A stretch of DNA of 27,020 bases from an uncultured Oscillospiraceae bacterium (GTDB lineage: Bacteria; Bacillota; Clostridia; Oscillospirales; Oscillospiraceae), in NCBI GenBank assembly GCA_910583885.1, contig CAJUAC010000035.1, positions 1 through 27,020 on the forward strand, written 5' to 3'. How positions within the stretch are numbered: the first letter of the stretch is position 1; each line of letters opens with the position of its first letter. A program made the translations under genes and the position numbers. Below, piece by piece: positions 21,429-27,020 of this stretch. The notes beneath the pieces were generated by a model. That model worked only from the letters and a program-made list of their open reading frames with translations. It searched no databases and had not been told where the DNA came from.

Positions 21429-21457
21429 TTGCAAAGCGGGCGGCTTCGTACTATAAT
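21429..21457 (+). promoter_or_regulatory. Sigma-A promoter of the 21546-22235 gene
   Basis: -35 TTGCAA (21429-21434), a 17-nt spacer and a perfect -10 TATAAT (21452-21457). The transcript should start near 21464 and carry a leader of about 80 nt. Confidence 0.82.
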
Positions 21458-21495
21458 AGTAACCGACGTAAAAGGCGTATAAAGTTTTTCTTTTG

Positions 21496-21525
21496 CTTCT
21501 TTTCTTTTTTCAAAAAGAAAAGAAG
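21496..21525 (+). promoter_or_regulatory. 14-bp hairpin in the 5' leader
   Basis: Arms CTTCTTTTCTTTTT (21496-21509) and AAAAAGAAAAGAAG (21512-21525) are perfectly complementary, with only TC between them. The hairpin ends about 9 nt before the GAGG ribosome site. It could affect mRNA stability or translation, or be an interspersed palindrome. Confidence 0.75.
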
Positions 21526-21545
21526 GGAAAAAAGAGGTGAGTAAC

Positions 21546-22235
21546 ATGTTAAACGGAATTTCCGGTGTAGGCGCCTACTACGGCGCATCCTACTATGCAG
21601 GCGCGCCCTTTGGTGCAGTGCAGGCCCGGGACGCCCAATCACCCCAGGGGGCAGGCGGCGTATGGGCCGCACGGCGCGCCTCCTCCCCGGAGACGCCTGT
21701 GCAGCCAGTGCGCCCAGTCACGGCGGTTGCCTCCGGGACAGAAGAGCCGGTTCGGCTGGGCCCCGTCATCCGGCAGGGGGCGGATCCAGCGGAGATGGCG
21801 GTGCGTATGCGCATCCAGTACGACGGCGAGCCCGAGGAGGGCAACCGGGCGCTTGACCCGGAGCAGGTGGGCGCGGCGGCGGCCCAGGATGCCCTGGAGG
21901 AGGGGGAATGCCAGACCTGTGAGCGGCGTAAGTATCAGGATGGCTCCGACGACATGGGCGTCTCTTTCCAGACCCCAACCCGCATTGCCCCAGAGCAGGT
22001 CGCCTCGGCGGTCCGGGGCCACGAGATGGAGCACGTCGTCCGGGAGCAGGCCAAGGCCCGCCGGGAGGACCGGCGCGTCGTCAGCCAGAGCGTCACCATC
22101 CACACCGATATCTGCCCTGAGTGCGGGAAGACCTTCGTCTCCGGCGGCACCACCCGTACTGTCACTGCGGCCAATAAAGAAGCGGAGCAGCCAGTACCGG
22201 AGGAACAGGAGAAGGGCTTCTCTGTCATGGGATAA
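21546..22235 (+). CDS. HExxH putative metalloprotease with two CxxC pairs
   Basis: This 229-residue protein has a Gly/Ala/Tyr-rich N-terminus (MLNGISGVGAYYGASYYAG), a Pro/Ala-rich linker, a CQTC pair (122-125), the metalloprotease-type motif HEMEH (159-163) in RGHEMEHVVREQAKA, and a CPEC pair (190-193) in a small zinc-ribbon-like strand region. The HExxH segment in a mostly disordered small protein resembles the SprA-related/CJM1_0395 putative metalloprotease group; I am not certain of that assignment. The four cysteines could bind a structural zinc. There is no signal peptide. The ATG at 21546 has GAGG 8 nt upstream; a GTG three codons earlier overlaps the ribosome site. It has its own promoter, leader hairpin and terminator. 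Confidence 0.8.
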   Translation: MLNGISGVGAYYGASYYAGAPFGAVQARDAQSPQGAGGVWAARRASSPETPVQPVRPVTAVASGTEEPVRLGPVIRQGADPAEMAVRMRIQYDGEPEEGNRALDPEQVGAAAAQDALEEGECQTCERRKYQDGSDDMGVSFQTPTRIAPEQVASAVRGHEMEHVVREQAKARREDRRVVSQSVTIHTDICPECGKTFVSGGTTRTVTAANKEAEQPVPEEQEKGFSVMG

Positions 22236-22247
22236 CCGATACTGCCG

Positions 22248-22293
22248 AAAAAACCGCCCGACGGGATATGTCCCGTCGGGCGGTTCCTTTTTT
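22248..22293. terminator. Bidirectional rho-independent terminator
   Basis: Perfect 15-bp arms (22252-22266 and 22271-22285, core CGCCCGACGGGA) surround a TATG loop. T6 follows on the plus strand (22288-22293) and A6 precedes (22248-22253), giving a U-tract on the minus strand as well. It separates two convergent genes. Confidence 0.92.
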
Positions 22294-22317
22294 CTGTTTG
22301 TGCAGGCCTGCGGGTGC

Positions 22318-23061
22318 CTATACCTCCCAGCCGTTCCCGGAGAAGAAGCTGCGGCCCAGGCGGTTCTGGGCGTCCTCAAAGTAGGCGAGGTCACACAGGG
22401 TCATGTAGGGGATGAGCCAGATATTGAGTACGCCGAAGGTGAAGGGGACCAGGAGGTTCCAGCCAATAAAGGACAGATCCAGGATGAACAGCTCCATTTT
22501 GACGCCGTAGGTCTGCTGGCAGCTCAGGCGGATGGCATCGCCGGCGGAGAGGGAGCTGTCAGTCAGGATGTTGTAATAGGCAAAGCGGTAGCGGTAGGCG
22601 GCAATGATGCCGGGGATGATAAACAGCGAAGTCCACAGGAAAAGCCGCACCGTCATCTGCACCCAGCACCAGATCAGCTTCCCGGCCACGCCCAGCCCGT
22701 CCAGCAGGGTGCTGTAGGGCATTACTGCACCCCGGCGGATCCCCATGCAATAGATGTAGTAGCCGCTGTTGAGAACCAGGGTAGCCAGCGAGACCAGGAT
22801 GGGAAGGAAAAAGAAGAAGGGGCTCGCCCGTTGCAGCAGGGACAGGAATATCTCCTCTACTGCGGCGTAGCTCCCCGTCACCATGGCATCCAGGTAGGCC
22901 TGGGCATATCCCACAGTAAAAAACGGAAAACCCGCCAGAATCGGCAGCCGCTCCAGCACAAAGGTGATGACTACCAAAAGGGCGCTCATCACCAGTGGGG
23001 AGACATGGGATACACGGATGAGCTGCTTGGCATCGCTCTTGATTTCAACACGGTTTCGCAT
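22318..23061 (-). CDS. DUF975 family integral membrane protein
   Basis: This 247-residue protein with about five to six membrane helices matches the DUF975 pattern: the N-terminal RNRVEIKSDAKQLI, the central YRYRFAYYNILTDSSLSAGDAIRLSCQQTYGVKMELFILDLSFIGWNLL and LNIWLIPYMTLCDLAYFED near the C-terminus. Proteins of this family are common in Firmicutes and have no established biochemical function. It has its own promoter at 23116-23144 and ends at the shared bidirectional terminator, so it is probably transcribed alone. The start codon at 23061 is ATG. Confidence 0.9.
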   Translation of the reverse strand: MRNRVEIKSDAKQLIRVSHVSPLVMSALLVVITFVLERLPILAGFPFFTVGYAQAYLDAMVTGSYAAVEEIFLSLLQRASPFFFFLPILVSLATLVLNSGYYIYCMGIRRGAVMPYSTLLDGLGVAGKLIWCWVQMTVRLFLWTSLFIIPGIIAAYRYRFAYYNILTDSSLSAGDAIRLSCQQTYGVKMELFILDLSFIGWNLLVPFTFGVLNIWLIPYMTLCDLAYFEDAQNRLGRSFFSGNGWEV

Positions 23062-23115
23062 GGATTTTTACCTCCAATGAGCAAAATGTGGGAGATTCCC
23101 TCGATTTTCCTCTCC

Positions 23116-23144
23116 ATCATACCATGGGGCAGTAGAAAATGCAA
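23116..23144 (-). promoter_or_regulatory. Sigma-A promoter of the DUF975 gene
   Basis: On the minus strand, -35 TTGCAT (23139-23144), a 17-nt spacer and -10 TATGAT (23116-23121), about 55 nt upstream of the start. Confidence 0.75.
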
Positions 23145-23240
23145 GCGGAGCAACATCGGCATTTTGTCACAAAATTAACGAGCTGTCCCTGATTTTGCCA
23201 GTCAACCGGAGAAAAAAATCATAAAAATGTGAAAAAGGCC

Positions 23241-23269
23241 TGGACAGCGGCGTAAGATGGGAGTATGAT
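23241..23269 (+). promoter_or_regulatory. Probable sigma-A promoter of the rnf operon
   Basis: -35 TGGACA (23241-23246), a 17-nt spacer and -10 TATGAT (23264-23269), about 58 nt before the rnfC start. No riboswitch-like structure is evident in the short leader. Confidence 0.65.
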
Positions 23270-23327
23270 GTGAGGTGCAAAAGCCGGGCCCCGCGGTCCG
23301 TGTGAGAAAAGAGAATGAGGTGAAGAT

Positions 23328-24683
23328 ATGGCACAAGCTTTTTTCGGCGGCATCCATCCCAACGACCAGAAGGCCGCCACCAATAAGAAGCCCATTGAAC
23401 TGCTTCCGCCTCCCGCCCAGGTGGTGCTGCCCATGTCGCTGCACATCGGCGCACCCTGCCAGCCCTGCGTAGCGGTGGGGGACTACGTGACTGTAGGGCA
23501 GAAGGTGGGGGAGGCGCCGGCCTTCGTCTCCGCGCCGGTCCACGCCAGCGTGTCCGGCAAGGTGGCGGCGGTAGAGCCGCGCATCCATTTCAGCGGCGTG
23601 CCGGTGATGAGCGTGGTCATTGACAACGACTTTAACGACACCCCCTATCCGGACCTGGCGCCCCCCGCAGACCCGGAGAAGCTGACGGCGGAGCAGATCA
23701 GCAACCTCGTCAAAGAGGCGGGCATCGTGGGCATGGGCGGGGCCACCTTCCCCACCCACGTCAAGATCAGCTCGGGCCTGGGCAAGGTGGACACGGTAAT
23801 CGTCAACGCCTCGGAGTGTGAGCCGTATATCACCAGCGACCACCGCACCCTCCTGGAGCACCCGGAGGAGGTGCTGGGCGGGGTGCGCATCCTGGCGAAG
23901 CTCTTCGGCGTGGACTGGGTCCATATCGCCATTGAGGCCAACAAGGCCAACGCCGCTGAGATGCTGAAAATCAAGATTGCTGAGGAGAAGGCCCCGGCGG
24001 TGGTGGATGTGCTCCAGACCCGTTACCCCCAGGGGGCGGAGAAGCAGCTGTGCCAGTCCATCACCGGCAAGCAGGTGCCCCCCGGGGCGCTGCCCGCCGC
24101 TATCGGCTGCGCGGTGTTCAACATCGTCACCACCATGGCTATCTACGAGGCCGTCTACCGGGGCAAGCCGGTGACGCACCGCATTGTCACGGTCTCCGGC
24201 TCCGGCATCAACGAGCCGAAGAACCTGCTCTGCCCCATCGGCACACCCATCCGCGAGCTGCTGGATGCGTGCGGCGGCGTGAAAAAGAACACCTTCAAAA
24301 TCCTCATGGGCGGGCCGATGATGGGCCATGCCCAGTACGATATGGAGGCCCCTATCGGCAAGGGGACCAATGCCATCCTGGCCTTCTGCGAGAAGGAGGA
24401 GCGTACAGTCGAGCACCCCGCCTGCATCCGCTGCGGCAAGTGTATCAGCGTGTGCCCCATGCATCTCCAGCCGGTGTTCATGTACCAGTATGAGCGGGCC
24501 GGGATGCTGGGGGAGCTGGAGAAGGCCAACGTGCTCGACTGCATTGAGTGCGGCGCGTGTACATACATCTGCCCCGGCCGGCTGTACCTGGTGCAGTCCT
24601 TCCGGGCGGGCAAGCAGAAGATCAACAACGCCAGGGCAGCCGCCAAGGCAGCGGCGGCCAAGGCTGAGAAGAAGGAGGGATAG
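23328..24683 (+). CDS. rnfC: Rnf complex subunit C (ferredoxin:NAD+ oxidoreductase)
   Basis: This 451-residue peripheral subunit of the ion-translocating Rnf complex should bind NAD(H), FMN and two [4Fe-4S] clusters. The N-terminal part has GIHP and a biotinyl/lipoyl-like fold with GDYVTVGQKVGEA. The nucleotide region holds GMGGATFPTHVK (135-146) and NASECEPYITSDHR. Ferredoxin-type motifs are CxxCxxCxxxC at C366/369/372/376 and C405/408/411/415. The C-terminus is short and Ala/Lys-rich, lacking the long repeats of the proteobacterial subunit. The ATG is preceded by GAGGTG. It is the first gene of rnfCDGEA, with rnfD starting 2 nt after its stop. Confidence 0.97.
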   Translation: MAQAFFGGIHPNDQKAATNKKPIELLPPPAQVVLPMSLHIGAPCQPCVAVGDYVTVGQKVGEAPAFVSAPVHASVSGKVAAVEPRIHFSGVPVMSVVIDNDFNDTPYPDLAPPADPEKLTAEQISNLVKEAGIVGMGGATFPTHVKISSGLGKVDTVIVNASECEPYITSDHRTLLEHPEEVLGGVRILAKLFGVDWVHIAIEANKANAAEMLKIKIAEEKAPAVVDVLQTRYPQGAEKQLCQSITGKQVPPGALPAAIGCAVFNIVTTMAIYEAVYRGKPVTHRIVTVSGSGINEPKNLLCPIGTPIRELLDACGGVKKNTFKILMGGPMMGHAQYDMEAPIGKGTNAILAFCEKEERTVEHPACIRCGKCISVCPMHLQPVFMYQYERAGMLGELEKANVLDCIECGACTYICPGRLYLVQSFRAGKQKINNARAAAKAAAAKAEKKEG

Positions 24684-24685
24684 GC

Positions 24686-25696
24686 ATGAACTACAAGGAA
24701 TTGAACCTGATCGGCTCCTCCTCCCCCCACATCCGCACCAAGGACGGCACAGGCCACATCATGGGGGAGGTCCTGCTGGCCATGCTGCTGCCCCTGCTCT
24801 TCGCCGTGTACAACTTCGGCCCCCGGGCCCTGGCCGCCGCAGCGGTGAGCGTGGCTGGGTGCTGCGCCTTTGAGTGGCTGTACCGGGCGGCACTGAAGAA
24901 GGACAACACTGTGGGCGACCTCAGTGCGGCTGTCACCGGCGTGCTCATCGCCTTTGTCTGCCCGGTGACGGTTCCCTACTGGATTTTGCTGATTGGCGAT
25001 TTCTTCGCCATCGTGGTTGTCAAGCAGCTTTTCGGCGGCATCGGCAAGAACTTCCTGAACCCCGCCCTGGCGGCCCGTGCGTTCATGCTCTCCTGGGCTG
25101 GGGAGATGAGCACTTGGGTGGGCCCCCGCTCCTCCTCCGCCCTGTGGGGCGCTGTGGACGCGGCCACCTATCCCACCCCGATGGCCCTGCTCCACGAGAA
25201 CAACCTGGAGGGCCTGCGGCAGATGTATGACCTGCCGGAGATGCTGGTGGGCCTCATTGGCGGCTCCATGGGGGAGGTCAGCGCGCTGCTCCTGCTGCTG
25301 GGCGGCCTGTTCCTCATTGTCCGCAAGGTAATCACCTGGTACATACCGGTCAGCTATATCGGCACGGTCGCCGCGCTGACCTTCCTGTTCCCCCGGGGGA
25401 ACGACCCGGTCACCTGGATGCTCTACAACCTGCTGGGCGGCGGCCTGATGCTGGGGGCCTTCTTCATGGCCACCGACTACGTCACCTCCCCGGTGAGCCA
25501 TAAGGGCCAGCTTCTCTTTGGCCTGGGCTGTGGGCTCATCACCGTGTTCATCCGCTATTTCGGCGCCTACAGCGAGGGCGTGTGCTACGCGATCCTGGTG
25601 ATGAACCTGACGGTATGGATTATTGACAAGAATATCCGGCCCGCCCGCTTCGGCGAGAGCAAGCCTGCGAAGAAGAAGGAGGCGGAGAGCAAATGA
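24686..25696 (+). CDS. rnfD: Rnf complex subunit D
   Basis: This 336-residue membrane subunit has about nine to ten helices and is related to NqrB. It carries covalently bound FMN in known complexes and takes part in ion translocation. Typical features are SSSPHIRTKDGTGHIMGEVLLAMLLPLL at the N-terminus and GGIGKNFLNPALAARAF (117-133). The flavin-attachment segment usually reads D-A-x-S/T-G-A-T-P. Here it is D158-A-A-T-Y-P-T164-P, so the attachment threonine is kept but GA is replaced by YP. The gene overlaps rnfG by 4 nt (ATGA). Confidence 0.96.
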   Translation: MNYKELNLIGSSSPHIRTKDGTGHIMGEVLLAMLLPLLFAVYNFGPRALAAAAVSVAGCCAFEWLYRAALKKDNTVGDLSAAVTGVLIAFVCPVTVPYWILLIGDFFAIVVVKQLFGGIGKNFLNPALAARAFMLSWAGEMSTWVGPRSSSALWGAVDAATYPTPMALLHENNLEGLRQMYDLPEMLVGLIGGSMGEVSALLLLLGGLFLIVRKVITWYIPVSYIGTVAALTFLFPRGNDPVTWMLYNLLGGGLMLGAFFMATDYVTSPVSHKGQLLFGLGCGLITVFIRYFGAYSEGVCYAILVMNLTVWIIDKNIRPARFGESKPAKKKEAESK

Positions 25697-26322
25697 GCAA
25701 GAAAAAGAAGGACCAGGCCCCGGAGGCAGGCGGCACGGCGGTCTCCACCCAGCCCAAGGCCATGAACGTCTCGTCCCTGGACAGCAAATACATCACCCGC
25801 CTGACCGTCACCCTGCTGGCGATCTGCGCGGTAACTGCCCTGCTGCTGGGGGTGGTCAACCAGATCACCGCACCCATCATCACCCAGATGCAGGAGGAGA
25901 AGACCCGGGCGGCCATGGCCCAGGTGCTGGCTGCCGACAGCTACGAGCCCCTGTCCACCGAGGCCCCGGGCGTTACCGCCCTCTACCGCGCCGTCAGCGG
26001 CGGGAAGGATGCGGGCTATGTGGCGGAGGTCGCCACCAACGGCTTTGGCGGCGAGATTGACTTGGTGGTTGGCATTGACGCATCCGGTGCAGTCACCGGA
26101 GTGGCCGTCACCAAGCAGAGCGAGACCCAGAATATCGGCAGCAAGGTGGTGTCTGACCAGGCGGTCCTGGACCGGTTTATCGGCATGGGCAGCGGGGACG
26201 GCCCCATCACCGTCAACTCCGGCAGCAACCGCTTTGACGGCGTGTCCGGGGCCACGGTCAGCTCCAAGGGCGTTACTGCCGGGGTCAACGCGGCGCTGGA
26301 CGCCGTGAAGAGCTATCAGTAA
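25693..26322 (+). CDS. rnfG: Rnf complex subunit G
   Basis: This 209-residue subunit has a charged N-terminus, one membrane helix at about 36-55 (VTLLAICAVTALLLGVV), and an extracytoplasmic FMN-binding domain ending in the flavinylation motif SGATVSS (S185-G-A-T188), where T188 should hold FMN by a phosphoester bond. In the complex it passes electrons between the membrane-bound centres. The ATG overlaps the rnfD stop, implying coupled translation, and rnfE starts 13 nt after its stop. An ApbE flavin transferase would be needed for maturation; none is in the window. Confidence 0.96.
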   Translation: MSKKKKDQAPEAGGTAVSTQPKAMNVSSLDSKYITRLTVTLLAICAVTALLLGVVNQITAPIITQMQEEKTRAAMAQVLAADSYEPLSTEAPGVTALYRAVSGGKDAGYVAEVATNGFGGEIDLVVGIDASGAVTGVAVTKQSETQNIGSKVVSDQAVLDRFIGMGSGDGPITVNSGSNRFDGVSGATVSSKGVTAGVNAALDAVKSYQ

Positions 26323-26335
26323 AGGGGGCGGCAGA

Positions 26336-26929
26336 ATGAATTTCGGAAAACAGCTGAAAGAAGGGCTTCTCACCCAGAACCCGGTGCTGGTGCAGCTGCT
26401 GGGCATGTGCTCCACCCTGGCGATCACCACCACCATCTCCAACGGCATCGGTATGGGCGTGTCGGTCACAATCATCCTCACGCTGTCCAATATTTTTATC
26501 TCCCTGCTGCGTAAGGTAATCCCCGAGCAGGTGCGCATTGCGGCCTATATCGTGGTCATCGCAGGCTTTGTGACCATGGTGGATCTGCTGCTCCAGGCCT
26601 TTTTCCCCGAGATCGCGGAGAGCCTGGGGGTGTTTATCCCCCTGATCGTGGTCAACTGCATCATCCTGGCCCGCGCGGAGTCCTTTGCCAGCAAGAATAA
26701 GCCCCTGGCCGCCGCTGTGGACGGCATCTGCCAGGGCATCGGCTACACCTTGATCCTGCTGGTGATGAGCGCGATCCGGGAGCTGCTGGGCGCAGGGACC
26801 CTGGGCGGGACCCGGGTCTTCCCTGAGGAATTCAGCGCTACGCTCATCGCTATGCCTGTAGGCGGCTTTCTCACCCTGGGGCTGCTCATCGCCCTGATGC
26901 AGTGGGCCCAGAGCAAGGGAGGTAAATAA
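26336..26929 (+). CDS. rnfE: Rnf complex subunit E
   Basis: This 197-residue membrane subunit has six helices and is homologous to NqrD and RnfA. LLTQNPVLVQLLGMCSTLAITTTISNGIGMG at the N-terminus is characteristic. Subunits A and E are inverted-topology paralogues that together hold a membrane-embedded iron-sulfur centre using cysteines such as that in LGMCSTLA and the one in VVNCIILARAE. The start has GGGGGCGGCAG ahead of the ATG. rnfA begins 2 nt after its stop codon. Confidence 0.96.
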   Translation: MNFGKQLKEGLLTQNPVLVQLLGMCSTLAITTTISNGIGMGVSVTIILTLSNIFISLLRKVIPEQVRIAAYIVVIAGFVTMVDLLLQAFFPEIAESLGVFIPLIVVNCIILARAESFASKNKPLAAAVDGICQGIGYTLILLVMSAIRELLGAGTLGGTRVFPEEFSATLIAMPVGGFLTLGLLIALMQWAQSKGGK

Positions 26930-26931
26930 CG

Positions 26932-27020
26932 ATGGAATGGACGACTTTGCTGGATATCGCCCTGGGTGCGATCCTGATTAACAACTTTATCCTGGTCCAG
27001 TTTTTGGGCATCTGCCCCTT
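26932..27020 (+). CDS. rnfA: Rnf complex subunit A, 5' fragment
   Basis: Twenty-nine codons are visible before the window ends. MEWTTLLDIALGAILINNFILVQFLGICP matches the first helix of RnfA, including the cysteine of LGICP that corresponds to LGMCS in RnfE and contributes to the membrane iron-sulfur centre. GGAGG stands 10-11 nt ahead of the ATG inside the end of rnfE. rnfB would be expected next, outside the window. Confidence 0.95.
   Translation, partial: MEWTTLLDIALGAILINNFILVQFLGICP

Noticed and set aside
1..27020. CRISPR arrays, tRNA or rRNA genes, complete insertion sequences, integrase genes.
   Set aside because: No regularly spaced repeats, no cloverleaf-like tRNA sequence, no rRNA segments and no intact transposase or integrase motifs were seen.

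Overview
The window looks like a chromosomal segment of a GC-rich anaerobic Clostridia, most likely Oscillospiraceae (Flavonifractor/Lawsonibacter/Pseudoflavonifractor-like). Pointers are an rnfCDGEA operon in clostridial order, AGGAGG-type ribosome sites, consensus sigma-A promoters with 17-nt spacers, a DUF975 protein and a minimal MreB. The taxonomy is inference from gene content and composition, not from a marker gene.

Layout. (1) 1-1613: AT-rich accessory DNA with the 5' part of a TIR-domain/NTPase gene (probable anti-phage effector) running off the left edge, then a gene-poor gap with two terminators. (2) 1614-4419: core genes on the minus strand: a membrane protein, mreB, and comF. (3) 4424-8468: an accessory patch. 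It holds two tandem XRE regulators joined to the 5' end of comF, a long intergenic stretch with a perfect hairpin, a coiled-coil protein, two paralogous XRE regulators, two paralogous small helical proteins (58 and 55 aa), a repeated palindromic motif that looks like the regulators' operator, and a compact locus with the hallmarks of a type I toxin-antitoxin system (28-aa hydrophobic peptide, sequestered Shine-Dalgarno, and a consensus promoter pointing back from the 3' side).

(4) 8469-21277: a 12-gene minus-strand capsule/exopolysaccharide operon of the Wzx/Wzy type. In transcription order it encodes a priming sugar-phosphate transferase, a metallophosphoesterase, two large coiled-coil membrane proteins of the chain-length-determinant type (the second fused to a degenerate GGDEF domain), a Wzy-like polymerase, an Alg14/Alg13-like split glycosyltransferase (PssD/PssE type), a GT4 glycosyltransferase, three tandem paralogous GT2 glycosyltransferases and a Wzx flippase. 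No BY-kinase or CpsB-type phosphatase is present. The middle GT2 has no canonical start at the expected place.

(5) 21429-22235: a divergent gene for a small HExxH protein with two CxxC pairs, preceded by a strong promoter and a 14-bp 5'-leader hairpin. It converges on a DUF975 membrane protein (22318-23061) across a bidirectional terminator. (6) 23241-27020: the rnf operon for the ion-translocating ferredoxin:NAD+ oxidoreductase, cut off 89 bases into rnfA.

Best candidates for undescribed biology: the type I toxin-antitoxin-like locus at 8015-8318, the chain-length determinant/degenerate GGDEF fusion at 16339-18195, and the duplicated XRE regulator/small-protein modules with shared operator-like palindromes at 5721-7983.
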